64,000 nt of DNA from Aspidapion aeneum (GCA_963576565.1 OY755041.1:125499995-125563994); one strand, 5' to 3'; numbered from the stretch's first letter, positions 32,240 to 44,046 are shown. The notes: generated from the letters alone by a model not told the origin. Numbers and translations: made by a program.

Positions 32240-33215
32240 CCTGTGTGTGACAGTGGTACTGTCACCTCAAGTGGCCAAGGCTTAAATGTTGTAAGCTACC
32301 AACTTAGGCTACAACTTATATAAATTATAAAAAGATTAAATGTTACTATATGTTATTAAATTTTCACGATCTCGAAAGGGAATTTGACGGTTCTTGGAGG
32401 AAAAGTATGCTATAAACGTTTTTCTCAAATGTATAACTAATGTAGGATAAACATACATACCTTTTCAATTTTCTTCTTGTAGCTTCACACTTTCACTTCT
32501 TATATTTATTAGTTGAATATCAACTTTTTACTACTATTAAACTTTTGTATTCAAATATTTACACTCCTTAAACTTTTAGGCTTTATAAACCTTTTATATA
32601 TTTGTTGTAAATATATATATTTATCAACATCTTAAACGTTGATTGAATGAGTGAAACTATTCAATCAACTGTTTAATTTACTTAATATTACTGTTTAGGT
32701 TTGGGATATGTTATTGATTAAAAATGCCGATTTTAGGGCAACGAATGGTTTGTATTTTGTTGTTAAAATAAACCATAAAACAGATAAAAACAATATTTCA
32801 AAACACTGGAAACAGTAATAAATAAAAGCTTTAAAATTAATAAACTCTAAAAGAAAAGACCAAAATAATTATGAATATTAAAGTTAACAGTTTTATACAA
32901 TGTTAAAATAATTGATAAATTTCCCCAGTTGAAATAAAACCCCCCCTTAAGAAGTGTGAATGAAAGCGTAACGTACCAAGCAAAGGCAAACTAAAGAGTA
33001 AACTCCCTGACGACTTTCGAAAGTTTCCCGTCTCAGTTAAAGCGACCCTGCGCTTGAAGGGACAAATATCTTGGCGTTGATTGGCTAGAATTCTACTCCC
33101 TTTCGCCTTGGCGAGAAAGAGATAGACTGCGCTTTAAGCGCTCCACTAAGAGACAAAATAGCAATACAAGCCAGACTTAAAAACCCGTTAGAAAGTAAAA
33201 TTACACAGTGTGTTT
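32240..33215 (+). repeat. LTR-like block
   Basis: Starts TGTGACAGTGGTACTGTCAC and ends in GTAAAATTACA (TG...CA). The first 220 bp match 700-1110. A GC-richer region with short palindromes lies at 32980-33160. It could be a solo LTR of about 1 kb. No target duplication was confirmed. Confidence 0.45.
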
Positions 33216-33651
33216 TTTTTAATTGAAAATAGTTTAAAATTTGTTTCCAGTTACAAAATAAGAATTATTTTGATGTTAGTGGCTCAAAGGACATATTAGC
33301 CGAATACAACTTTTATTAAAATACGGCGAACCTGAAAATATGCCTAAGAACAAGTCGCCGAGTTGCCATAAATTTTACTTAATCTTAACCTAGTCTTGCA
33401 TATAATTAATGCTTGTTGATGTCAAAACAATATTTAATTAAAAATTTTTAAAAACTTATAAATGGCAAAAATACCATTTATATTCAAATTCCGTTTTGTT
33501 ACAATACTCAAATTTTCGGAAAACTTCCACCTATGTATATGTGGTGTTTCAATACAAGAACGAGAAATTGTCAGGGTATTAACTAGACCAATGTGTATTG
33601 AGACACTCACATACATACATACGTGGACGTTTTCAGAAAATTTGCGTATGT

Positions 33652-33721
33652 TTCTTGGTGGCTCAATGAGAGAGCGTTTCGTACAGAGCAAGAAATTCCG
33701 GGTTCGAATCCCTGCTGAGGA
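33652..33721 (+). tRNA. tRNA-like sequence (degenerate tRNA or SINE head)
   Basis: TTCTTGG (33652-33658) pairs with CTGAGGA (33715-33721, with wobble) as an acceptor stem. GCTC/GAGC form a D arm. GGGTTCGAATCCC gives a T arm with a perfect Pol III B box GGTTCGAATCC. TGGCTCAATGAG resembles an A box. The anticodon arm is poor and position 33 is not T, so I read it as a tRNA pseudogene or the head of a SINE. It sits in a timeless intron, 123 bp before exon w12. Confidence 0.5.
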
Positions 33722-33844
33722 CAACCTTTTTCTGATGATTCTTTCTTTAATTTCACTTCTTGTTTATGGTTTTAGGTCTTTGCATTACTTGCAATTTGGT
33801 ATTTGAATATTAGACTTTGTAGTACATTGCGTCCTCTTTTATAG

Positions 33845-34269
33845 GTGGGCAAAAATCAAGAATGCCAACCTACTCATAGACCACTATTCCCAGAAATCAG
33901 GATTGGGTTGCGTCGTCGTAAAAGATATTGCCAAAAAATACGTGGAAAACGGAATGCAAAACAAAACCCAAATCACTGTAATCAAAGAACTTTTAGAACA
34001 AAATATTATCGACCTGAAACAGTACGAAGAATTTATGAGTTCGAATGTTCAATGCACTGAAGAACGACATGAAATTTTTGGTGAAGAAAGTTTTGTTAAA
34101 GATGTGAAACAATTAGTGGAGTATTTTGACAGAGATAACAAAAACCAAAGTCTAAAATGGCTTCAAAAAATATTGTTGGATGTCTGTGTGGCAAAGCTAG
34201 CTGCGATAAATCCAGAAAAATTCCAGAATTGCACCAGCACTTTGGAGCCTTGCATTTATTATTTTACAC
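33845..34269 (+). CDS. tim: timeless exon w12 (largest core exon)
   Basis: Encodes 142 codons: WAKIKNANLLIDHYSQKSGL, VVKDIAKKYVENG, ITVIKELLEQNIIDLKQYEE, DVKQLVEYFDRDNKNQSLKW and YYFT. Helical, charged and typical of TIM C-terminal core sequence. It begins with the third base of a glutamate codon and ends with one base (ACAC|gtaagt). Confidence 0.95.
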
Positions 34270-34284
34270 GTAAGTTTTTGTTTA

Positions 34285-34510
34285 TAATATAAACACGGTC
34301 GGCAATAGGTTCACTGTCCGCAATAGCGTCACTGTCAGCAATAGAGTCACTGTCCTTAATAGGGCCACCGTAGGTAAATATCACGATGAATAATATAATA
34401 ATGGTTGGTAATAGAGTTCGTTGCCAATAATAAGGTAATTGATAATAATGGGGTCCCTGTCGATAATAACAACACTGTCGATAATAGGGTTACTTACCCT
34501 ATCCCTTTCA
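34285..34510 (+). repeat. Degenerate AATAGGGTCACTGTC repeat in intron w12
   Basis: At least seven imperfect copies of a 20-25 bp unit: CAATAGGTTCACTGTCCGCA, CAATAGCGTCACTGTCAGCA, CAATAGAGTCACTGTCC and GATAATAACAACACTGTC. It resembles the unit in the intron at 16001-16340. Confidence 0.8.
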
Positions 34511-34540
34511 CTTTTTTTTAATTTTAAATAATTGTTTTAG

Positions 34541-34747
34541 ATTTAAATCTACCGATTCCTTTAGTCACGTGGACAGCAGAGCAATTTGACATAACAAAGC
34601 AACCCCATTTTATAATTTTGCTGCAGAAACTTGGATTCCTGCTGCCCGAAAATGGGACTTCAATGTGCACTTTTATCCGCATTCCGCATTATTGGTCAGT
34701 ACAGCATTTGTACCGAGTGGCTCAACAACTCGGTCCTATTGAACAGG
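34541..34747 (+). CDS. tim: timeless exon w13
   Basis: Encodes HLNLPIPLVTWTAEQFDITK, HFIILLQKLGFLLPENG and IRIPHYWSVQHLYRVAQQLG followed by PIEQ. It joins w12 in phase 1 and ends CAGG|gtaaga in phase 1. PIPLVTW and the LLQKLGFLLP helix fit the TIM family. Confidence 0.95.
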
Positions 34748-35943
34748 GTAAGAATTAAAGATTCATATGCCTTATTGAAACCCCTTTTTTGTTCATTTCA
34801 TCCATATCCCTTTTGCAGAATGTTGCCCATTGGCGCACACAGAGAGGGGGCGCAGGTCCCAGCTCTGCTAAGCCTATAAGATTTTTTAAGATATATTTCT
34901 TATATTTTCAAAAAAACCGCACATTTTTTTCGTGAATTATTTCCCATTTTTCAAAGAAAAAAAACATAATTTTACAGGACAAACTCAAAACACCGCAAAA
35001 TGTAAATAAGAAACAAAGATGGCCTCCACCCACACGGCAGCTTTCCATCCTATTGACAAGAAACACGCCTGCGCACTTGAAAATTTGCATCCGCGAATTT
35101 AAATTTGCCATTGTCGCCAAAGCCAGCTATGTCGGCTTCACTTTTCGATTCTTTGAACTCCAATGTCCACTCAAGCCTCAAAATATTTAGATATTTTCTA
35201 CATATTTCAGGGGTCCGATGTTGCTAACTGGGTAAAACGGCGTCTTTTTGCAGTAGAAACGAGAGCTTCCCCTACTTTGCCCAAAAGGCATTGGCGTAGT
35301 TAGGGGGGGCCTGGCCCCCCCTGAAGTCCCTCAGGCCCCCTAAGATATTTTAGGCCTCCCCTACCAACTACTAGTAAAAGAACATGACGCTGAAAATACA
35401 TACTTTTCTATTATTATTCAGGAAATATTCAAATAAAATACGTGCATTAAAATTTAAAATCATTCAGATAATGTTTACATTTCAGGAAAGAGCCCTTGTC
35501 TTGCGGAATTAGGCTTTTTCTCGTTAAATTATCGGTAACTTTTCTGCACTTATGCAATTTCCCGAAAATATTTTTTAAACTTAAACATAATTATACATAT
35601 TAAATATTTCATACATATTGGCGACATCTTGTAAAATATTATAGAAGTGTAAGTTGAATTTCGCATTTAATAAAGACAGCGACCTTTGCCCCTCTGTTTC
35701 CGAAATCGGGTTGTAGATGTCGTAAGGTTAAAAGAGACCTTTTTAAACTGTTTTTCTAAAATAAATATAATAATCTTTTTAGTTTTTTTGAGGTTAGCGT
35801 TTAGTGTCATGAAAATTTTCCGATTTTGGTGACAATTTCATAACCATTTTCATATTAAGTTTTCCCACGTCGTTAAATGGAATAAATTCGTCGAGCAATA
35901 CCGGGAAATTTTTAATATTAATACTTCTGCTCTAAGAGCAGAA

Positions 35944-36164
35944 ATGACCATTTTAAAGAATTGTATTTTTCGGTTAAATCAAACTGTTGGTCATGATTCT
36001 ATCAAACAACATATAGCAGAAAACACCTATCCAAACCTCTACCAACTTTTTAAAGTTGCGAGTATTCTTCCAATTTTAAGTGCAACTTGCGAGAGGTCCT
36101 TCTCTGCCATGAGGAGAGTTTTTAATTGGCTTAGAACAACTATGACTCAAGAGAGACACTCAGG
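35944..36164 (+). pseudogene. hAT transposase fragment, outer copy, interrupted
   Basis: TILKNCIFRLNQTVGHDSIK to FNWLRTTMTQERHSG, then cut by the nested element after CACTCAGG (36157-36164). The remaining codons reappear in the tail copies downstream, which share a deletion after GTAGACGCT. Confidence 0.85.
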
Positions 36165-37330
36165 CATTGGCGTAGCTAGGGGGGGGCCTGGCCCTAAGAT
36201 ATTTTAGGCTTTCCCTACCGACTACTAGTAAAAGAACATGACGCTGAAAATACATACTTTTCTATTATTATTCAGGAAATATTCAAATAAAATACGTGCA
36301 TTAAAATTTAAAATCATTCAGATAATGTTTACATTTCAGGAAAGAGCCCTTGTCTTGCGGAATTAGGCTTTTTCTCGTTAAATTATCGGTAACTTTTCTG
36401 CACTTATGCAATTTCCCGAAAATATTTTTTAAATTTAAACATAATTATGCATATTAAATATTTCATACATATTGGCGACATCTTGTAAAATATTATAGAA
36501 GTGTAAGTTGAATTTCGCATTTAATAAAGACAGCGACCTTTGCCCCTCTGTTTCCGAAATCGGGTTGTAGATGTCGTAAGGTTAAAAGAGACCTTTTTAA
36601 ACTGTTTTTCTAAAATAAATATAATAATCTTTTTAGTTTTTTTGAGGTTAGCGTTTAGTGTCTTATGGAAATTTTCCGATTTTGGTGACAATTTCATAAC
36701 CATTTTCATATTAAGTTTTCCCACGTCGTTAAATGGAATAAATTCGTCGAGCAATACCGGGAAATTTTCAATATTAATACTTCTGTTCTAAGAGCAGAAA
36801 TGACCGTTTTAAAGAATTGTATTTTTCGGTTAAATCAAACTGTTGGTCATGATTCTATCAAACAACATATAGCATAAAACACCTATCCAAACCTCTACCA
36901 ACTTTTTAAAGTTGCGAGTATTCTTCCAATTTCAAGTGCAACTTGCGAGAGGTCTTTCTCTGCCATGAGGAGAGTTTTTAATTGGCTTAGAACAACTATG
37001 AATCAAGAGAGACACTCAGGTTTGTCATTGTTATTCATAGAAAAAGATGTTGAGGTCGACTTAGACAGTGTGGTAGACGCTTTCAGTCAGCGACGTAGAA
37101 AACTTTCTTTGTAGAATTGCTGAATAACATACTTCCTGTGTATACATATAAATAAGTTGGTAAATGTATTATTAAATTTGTTATATTAAAATATTAGAAC
37201 ATTTAATGCGCGTATTTTTTTTTTATTCATTGCACACTTTGCATGACTCTTTAAAACCTATGTTTGCTTTTTGTTCAAGATAGACCGGGGCCACGGCCCC
37301 CCCTGAAAAGCAAGGCTAGCTACGCCAATG
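36165..37330 (+). mobile_element. hAT copy 4, nested inside copy 3
   Basis: Ends CATTGGCGTAGCTAGG and CTAGCTACGCCAATG, flanked by CACTCAGG on both sides (36157-36164 and 37331-37338), a perfect 8-bp duplication within the host element. It carries the same C-terminal transposase fragment (36798-37114, with a TAA near 36878). Confidence 0.95.
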
Positions 37331-37897
37331 CACTCAGGTTTGTCATTGTTATTCATAGAAAAAGATGTTGAGGTCGACTTAGACAGTGTGGTAGACGCTA
37401 TATGAATCACATACTTCCTGTGTATACATATAAATAAGTTGGTAAATGTATTATTAAATTTGTTATATTAAAATATTAGAACATTTAAAGCGCGTATTTT
37501 TTTTTATTCATTGCACACTTTGCACGACTCTTTAAAACCTATGTTTGCTTTTTGTTCAAGATAGACCGGGGCCACGGCCCCCCCTGAAAAGCAAGGCTAG
37601 CTACGCCAATGCACTCAGGTTTGTCATTGTTAGTCATAGAAAAAGATGTTGAGGTCGACTTAGACAGTGTGGTAGACGCTATATGAATCACATACTTCCT
37701 GTGTATACATATAAATAAGTTGGTAAATGTATTATTAAATTTGTTTTATTAAAATATTAGAACATTTAATGCGCGTATTTTTTTTTATTCATTGCACACT
37801 TTGCACGACTCTTTAAAACCTATGTTTGGTTTGCTTTTTCTTCAAGATAGACCGAGGCCACGGCCCCCCCTGAAAAGCAAGGCTAGCTACGCCAATG
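37331..37897 (+). repeat. Two tandem hAT tail units of 281 and 286 bp
   Basis: Each unit begins CACTCAGGTTTGTCATTG and ends GCTAGCTACGCCAATG (37331-37611 and 37612-37897). Both lack the sequence between GACGCT and ATGAATCACATAC that the nested copy retains, so they descend from one deleted outer tail that was duplicated. Confidence 0.93.
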
Positions 37898-37939
37898 CCA
37901 AAAGGAAATAAATTTTTAAGTATTTTCTTTTATTTCTAG

Positions 37940-38078
37940 GACTACTTAACTTCGATATCTCTCGTATTATTGAAGACGTTTACCCACAAAGTGTCATAGA
38001 ACCGTGTTTTGCTGTCCCAGAGTATCACAATCCCATAAATCTGATCAAAGGATCCCGTGGTGTCAATTTTTCACCAGT
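37940..38078 (+). CDS. tim: timeless exon w14
   Basis: Encodes LLNFDISRIIEDVYPQSVIE, then PCFAVPEYHNPINL and KGSRGVNFSP. Begins GA to complete a glycine codon and ends CCAGT|gtaagt. It fits the C-terminal third of TIM. Confidence 0.92.
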
Positions 38079-38117
38079 GTAAGTTTGAACAATTAAAAAC
38101 AAATACTGCTAGTTTAA

Positions 38118-39991
38118 ACTCGCGGCTACAGACTAAAATGCACTCTGGCTCGTTCGATTTCGAGGTTATGTTTTAATTGTTTTGTTTTTGTTCAAATAGC
38201 CTGGGAGTGTTTATAGTTTGAAGTCCCTTCCAGTTTTAAAAATTAGTCCGTGTTTTATAATCATCATCATTTATATATTATAATAAAAATGTACTTTTCA
38301 AGTAGTATTTCAAGTATTTATTGAATAAAATCAGTTTACAACTTTTAACAAAACTAGTTACTGATTAAGTTTAAAATACATTTAATATTTTCATAGCACA
38401 AAGAAATAAATCTTGTGTGTGCTAATTTGTTTTTTTTTTAATATTTGTAAGGCTTAAAAGTTATAAAGACCTATTTAATCTTGAAATTTAACAATTTTAA
38501 GTTCTAGATTAAAATAAAAAAATAAACTATTTGTTTTTTTATAACACTTAAAAATTACAAGTATCTTTGAGAGCTTAACTGCATCTAACTCTAGTTACAA
38601 ATAAAATTTTTAAAAAAATAAATGAAAATGAAGTAATTAAAATTAATAATTATAAGGAATTTAGACTCAATTTTTATAGAACAGAACTTCCTCAAAGACG
38701 TTTATTTTCCACCAAAAATCAGCCCAAAAAGTCAAGAAAAAAATTGTTTGCAAAACCTATGCCAGAAGAGACAATTTTAATAGCAAATCAATTGTTACAT
38801 TCTTGATTCCTAAAAATAATAAAAACCTAATAGAGTAAATACCTAGAAGAATAATTTATTTTTGCATCTGCTCACTTGTTATTTTTGTGTTTCCCAAAAT
38901 CTTTTTTTGAGTTCAGCTAATAGCTTAAACATTTCACATTTTGTTTATTTTTGTTTTATATCGAATCTTCATTATAAATGTGATTTAATTATATAGTACC
39001 AAATTTTCCATAAATTCTAAACCTCAAAAAAATTTAGCCTGGATTCCTATAGTTCGGAGCCTAAGCCACTTTTGTCTGCATTTTTGGGTACCGTAATGAT
39101 ACTTGGTACGAATATAGTACAACACTAGTATTATTTTATTGGCTGAACTGAATACCGGGTGTTCCATTTAAAAAATGTAGTTTTTTTAACATAACTCACC
39201 TACTCGTCATTTGATTTTCTTTTAATTCATCACCATCGTAATCAGAGAAAAAAATACCACAACTTTGTCTATTTAACCGACCCTGTAGCTCTAATATTAA
39301 CGAAGTAAGTAATAGTGGCGACTTAACTCTTAACACCCGGTACATTATAACTCAAAAATTCCAGAAACTTCATTTTTACTTAATTTATCAAATTTTATTA
39401 AGTTAGGTTTGATTAGGTGTTTTTAATATTCTCTCACGTAGATCTCAGAACAGGTACATTTCAGGTGTCAGTTTTTGATATATCATGTGAACAGTTTGAT
39501 GTTTTGACTTAATGTATATCTATTTTCGTTTACAATACGAAATTACCTAGAAATCGATACCCCACACGACCACTTTAGATGAAATAAGATTTTAACAATG
39601 TCTGTCCTCGTTCCTTTTGCTCCCTCCCCTGAAAAAAGCCGTTTTCAAAACTAATTTTTGTAAATTTTTTGGATTTACAAGCTATAAGGTGAAACAAACA
39701 AAAAACTGTACGCGAAATGAGTTTCATATTTATTTTATACATTTTTTCTTGCCCACCTCAAGTACGCCCCTGTATCTGGGCCCTGCACTGGGTTGGGAGC
39801 ACCTCTTCTAAAATGGCATCTTTAGGTGTCCACTACCTCTGTACCAAATTTTATTACAGTACGGAAAAATGCAGAGAAACCCCAAAATTTCCCTCTTAGG
39901 CCCCGAACTACTACGAATTTTAAAAATATACGTTCAAATTAACCCGCGAAATCGAAGGAGCCACAGTGCATTTTAGTCTGTAGCCGCGAGT
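38118..39991. mobile_element. 1.87 kb TIR element, copy 2 (inverted)
   Basis: ACTCGCGGCTACAGACTAAA and its inverse bound 1874 bp. CTAGTTTAA lies on both sides (38109-38117 and 39992-40000), a 9-bp duplication. The interior is the reverse complement of 2568-4444 with point changes. Confidence 0.92.
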
Positions 39992-40157
39992 CTAGTTTAA
40001 ATGTAATCGATAGTATTTCAATTTAATTGGCCTCTTCAGGGACAGATGGATGTTAAGCTTCATCAGCCCCTGGCCTCTTTTGAAATTTGACAAATTTTTA
40101 TCTTTGAGCCTTAAATCTAAATGAACATTAAATAATACTCAATGGATTTTATTTCAG

Positions 40158-40301
40158 GGTTTCTAATATAGCACAAAGATGTTCTTTCCTTCCTTTGTTC
40201 TTTCCAATACCGACAGAAAAAGAAACGCAAAACACAAATTTTCTTCCAGAATTAAAAATGGACTTCTCTGCAGAAGAAATGGACTGTTCGTCACCAATAA
40301 G
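40158..40301 (+). CDS. tim: timeless exon w15
   Basis: Encodes VSNIAQRCSFLPLFFPIPTE, then KETQNTNFLPELKMDF and AEEMDCSSPI. It joins w14 in phase 2 and ends ATAAG|gtaact in phase 2. The sequence is less conserved than the core; the call rests on phase, position and sequence style. Confidence 0.85.
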
Positions 40302-41366
40302 GTAACTATAGAAAAAAGAATATTAATAGTTTCTGGTATTAACTACTAATACTAAAAAATAACTTAATTCTGAGGTAAAGAACTTGTTCTTATCTTAGAC
40401 ACTGTTTGCCCGCAGGTAGAAAAACGATAACTGCAGTGGACTGTATATATTTTAATTAATGAAAGCGCGAACAAACATAAATATATTGATATGAAATCAC
40501 GAAATAATTAAGGTCCATAGGTTAATTGTTGGTACCACACAACGGAAATCAGAAACAAAGCACTCACCAGTTTGCAGTCAATTTCTCCACGTTCCAAGGG
40601 GCCCCTGTCTTGATCTAATGATGGCACCACGTAGCTGAAGGGCTGAAGTTTCTAGTTCTATGCTTCAGTACACCAAAATCGAGCACTTTTAAGTGTAGAA
40701 ATTTGAAATAGTTGGAAAAAGAAATTAACACGCCATTTTCTCGAGGCGGTAGAAAAAGGATCTCACTGATTTTTGGTGCGCATGTCCAATGCGCGAAAAA
40801 TGTACTCTGTCCGTCATCCAATTGTGTGGTTTTAAAATTTACAAACAACCGCGAAATTTAGCGGGAGCTAACAGACATTTACCTACCAATTTGTCTTCAG
40901 AAAACCTTTTTTATGGCAACTGACCCAATTACCGACACGGTAACAAAAACTTTACGTCTATACAAAATAGGGCCATATGTTTTTAGGTAGTTAAATTGTT
41001 GTTTTTTTTACCTCAGAAATATCTTACCTCGTTAAAAATCCTGTCCATAATTAGGGGCGGATCTAGGAACTACATTTAGGGGGGAAATATCATCATAAAT
41101 ATTGCATAAAGCTGTATGTAATTATTTTTGAAGTGTAAACTTCTTTAGACGCGTTTAATAGTTTTTGTGGGTAGTAAATTGAACTGAGCCGTCAGGGTCG
41201 GCTATGTAACGCTTATTCGAGTGAAGTCGACTGGAGTCGACTAACTGTGTAGAGGAACATTCAGCGAGCGATATGATGATGCAGATGAAGGCCAGTATTA
41301 TTAATTTCGCCTTATTGAAGTTTACACTTCTGCCGTGTGATCTTAAGCACACACAATTTTTTTTAG
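40302..41366 (+). other. timeless intron w15
   Basis: This intron holds a minus-strand open stretch at 40615-40848 followed by a donor-like CTG|gtgagt on the minus strand near 40574, a hAT-end fragment GGGGCGGATCTAGG at 41054, and a minus-strand secretory-peptide-like ORF at 41158-41343. No plus-strand exon is seen. Confidence 0.6.
41155..41343 (-). other. Candidate small secreted-peptide ORF antisense in timeless intron
   Basis: The minus frame reads NFNKAKLIILAFICIIISLA, then ECSSTQLVDSSRLHSNKRYI and ADPDGSVQFTTHKNY before TAA. The layout of basic residues, 14-residue hydrophobic core, small residues, a short pro-part and a dibasic KR is that of a neuropeptide or antimicrobial precursor. 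There is no ATG in the open frame; an AG acceptor-like site precedes AGTGTAAACTTC, so the start would have to lie in an upstream exon. It could equally be chance. I do not recognise the family. Confidence 0.3.
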
Positions 41367-41550
41367 GTGTTCTCCAATTCAGAAATCATCGCAAATGAAA
41401 GAACAAGACACAACAAGTGGAAACAACATTGTTGAAATAGGAATAGGAAAGATGATAGAAGCCCAAATAAAAGGAAAAAACAATGTTGATACGAAATCTG
41501 TGATGTCAGACTTGACGAGAATGTGTGTGAGTGACGAAGAGAGCCAGTAG
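41367..41550 (+). CDS. tim: timeless exon w16 (terminal, SDLTRM motif, stop)
   Basis: Encodes RCSPIQKSSQMKEQDTTSGN, EIGIGKMIEAQIKGKNNV and SVMSDLTRMCVSDEESQ, then TAG at 41548. The SDLTRM-VSDE motif is a conserved C-terminal element of insect TIM, which supports reading through. The codons for VS also spell GTGAGT, a strong donor at a codon boundary (41527), so splicing to the exon-like blocks at 45025-46728 is possible. Confidence 0.9.
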
Positions 41551-41773
41551 TCGAACAGATAAGGAAAGATTTCTTTTGAGTTGCATCAAAGAACATAATT
41601 TAAACCTAGATCTTACATGCAGGATAAAGACAGAAATATTTTCCTTCTCCCTTGCTATCAAAAAAATTGGTGAAAGTTGAAGATCACTCAGATGTAAGTT
41701 GATAGTTTTACAGTCTCTGAAGCAAGCACAAGCAGAACTTTCATAATGGTGATGTTTTTATTACAATTTATGA

Positions 41774-41779
41774 AATAAA
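41774..41779 (+). terminator. Candidate polyadenylation signal of timeless
   Basis: AATAAA lies 224 bp after the TAG of exon w16, the first canonical signal downstream. Confidence 0.55.
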
Positions 41780-42264
41780 ACTAAATACTTTATACTCGAA
41801 AACAATTGTTTATAAAATTTAAATAAATTAGCTTCTAATACAATAATCAATTTTATTTTTTGTACTTCTAGCGCCATCTGTGTGAATAGATCCGAACTAA
41901 AAATAACCAATCAATTAAAGCGGCTCTGGACAGGGTTTACCAAAAAAAATCGAAAAATATTAAAGTTATTTCAAAAAAATTATGTCCAAAACGTTGACAG
42001 AATATTATATGCAAATATATGAAAAGTAACTGAGAAATGTTCAAAGGTGTTAGCATCTAGTGCCATCTCTTGGAAACCCTTGCAACCCGTGCTAACGCCT
42101 GATGCACTGTTGCCATTCGTGTAGAGCTGACCCTCTCCACAGACGCAGCAGTTTCTACAGTGGCGTAGGCACAGATTAAAATAAAACTGACAGAAAAGTC
42201 TGGCAGACAGAAATCAGTCGTGCATGAGCATGATCAGATATGCCCTTTTAATATATTGTCATGT

Positions 42265-42438
42265 ATGTAATTTGGGCATGCTATCCAGAACTTGGTTGGT
42301 TTAATAGAAGCATGTGATTACAAACGTGTCTTAATCTTAAACATAAATCGTTTGCACCACATACTTCCTAGGTTGACGTCGTAATACTTTTACATCAGAT
42401 CAACCAACCAAGTTCTGGATAGCATGCCCAAATTACAT
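42265..42438. mobile_element. Fold-back MITE (ATGTAATTTGGGCATGC)
   Basis: ATGTAATTTGGGCATGCTAT and CAGAACTTGGTTGGT are mirrored by ACCAACCAAGTTCTGGATAG and CATGCCCAAATTACAT. The arms are 36 bp. Confidence 0.9.
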
Positions 42439-44046
42439 ATATGGCATACTATTTGTTTGCAAGTCATGTCACTACATAACTATAAATGTTTTTTTATAAT
42501 TAGATCTATTGAATGTTTAATTATCAGTTTAATATGTTCGTTTATACGTATCTATATTTGATGTAGTGGATGTTTTAAACAAGGATTTTTGTTTTGCTAT
42601 ATTTTTTATTCAAAAATAAATTATAAACATTGTAATATTTTATTATTAAATTAACTAATTATACTTCTGCTAACTTCAGTATGTGCAAAGTAAGTAGTAT
42701 TGATCGTTCAATAAATTTCTTTAAAAAAAATATATAAACTTTTAATTTAATATTTAGTTCTATACAGGGTATCTCGAAATAGGACGTCAATATCTTAAAC
42801 GCATATTCTACGGAAAAAATAGATAGAAATAAAAGTTTATATCAGCTACAGTCCAAAATTGCTCCGTTATCGAGATACAGGGTGTTAAATTTAAAAAATA
42901 AAAATCGATTTTTTTAAATGGTATGAACGGTTTTAAACGAATTAATTTCAAAATTGATATTCAAGGGTTTTTTCGGATGACACCCGAATATGGACACACT
43001 TTAACCGTGTTCGCTAGAGGGCACTCCAAACTGCACTTCTGATTATATGAAATGACCATAACTTTTTTCTCAGTGTAGTTTTTTACTTTTTTTGTTAAAA
43101 AGATCATTTCTTAGACTTTTCGTATCAAAAAAAATATTCTTGTTTAAACCCGCTAAAGTAAGCCAATTTCCAGATTTTTCGGTTTTTAATGCTCGATGCA
43201 GCATCGGAATAATCAAATTATTTTGCTTAAAAAACAATATTTTAAAATAATACATAAGGCACAAATAATACTCATTGAGCAAATTTTATCTTAAAATGTA
43301 ACAATTTCTTTTAATAATTTAAATTTTCCTGTGCTTGATTGAACTCTAAAAACCGAAATAACTCGTCTCGTCTAACTTCAGCGGATTTTCACAAGAGTTA
43401 TTATTTAAAAAATCAATTTCTTAACAAAAAACGTAAAAAACTACTACACTGAGAAAAAGGTTGTGATAAATTTAAACATCAAAAGTGCAGTGTGAAACGC
43501 CCTCTAACGGTCACAGTAAGAAAGTGTTCAGATTCGGGTTTCGCATCTCAAAAAAACCACAGGTATAGTTTTTGCAAAGTCACCTGAAATGCTCCTAATA
43601 CGGATTCTATCGATTTCATGAAATTTTGCTTTAATCTGCCCTTCAAAAATTATCCAAATTCATATAAAATCTTCCTGGTATAATTTCAACCCTACCGACA
43701 GAGAAAAGGCGCGACTGTTTGCGGTCCGAGCACAAAGTATTTGTTTTCTGACCGACCCAGCACAGGTGGATGAACGAAACCTGATTGGCAGATTTTTTTG
43801 AGATCCGCTTTTAATTGCTTTCAGGTGTTCGTTTCGGGACCCCTTTAGTCGGCAGTATGCAGAGTTAGAAAATAAATCAGTGTTGTTTCTGTAGGTGTAG
43901 GAATAGAAAATTATCTATTTTTATTTCTGTAGTTTACGCCATGTCACTTTCTTTAAAGGATATGCCGATGGTCGGCTTTAACCTTTGTTCAACTGACTTT
44001 GCAAAAACTATACATACCTATTTAAACTGTTCATTTTATTTAAATA

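Larger units (their letters stand above)
35289..37897 (+). mobile_element. Composite hAT: outer copy 3 with a nested copy and tandem tails
   Basis: Outer ends CATTGGCGTAGTTAGG and GCTAGCTACGCCAATG are flanked by perfect CCAAAAGG duplications (35281-35288 and 37898-37905). Inside, another copy has inserted into the transposase region. The outer copy carries the C-terminal transposase fragment in plus orientation (from 35944). Confidence 0.95.
34748..37939 (+). other. timeless intron w13
   Basis: The first 540 bp hold a weak CATTGGCGCACACAGAG fragment of a hAT end (34826) and otherwise nothing clear. The rest is the composite hAT locus 35289-37897, which ends 42 bp before the next exon. Confidence 0.8.
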
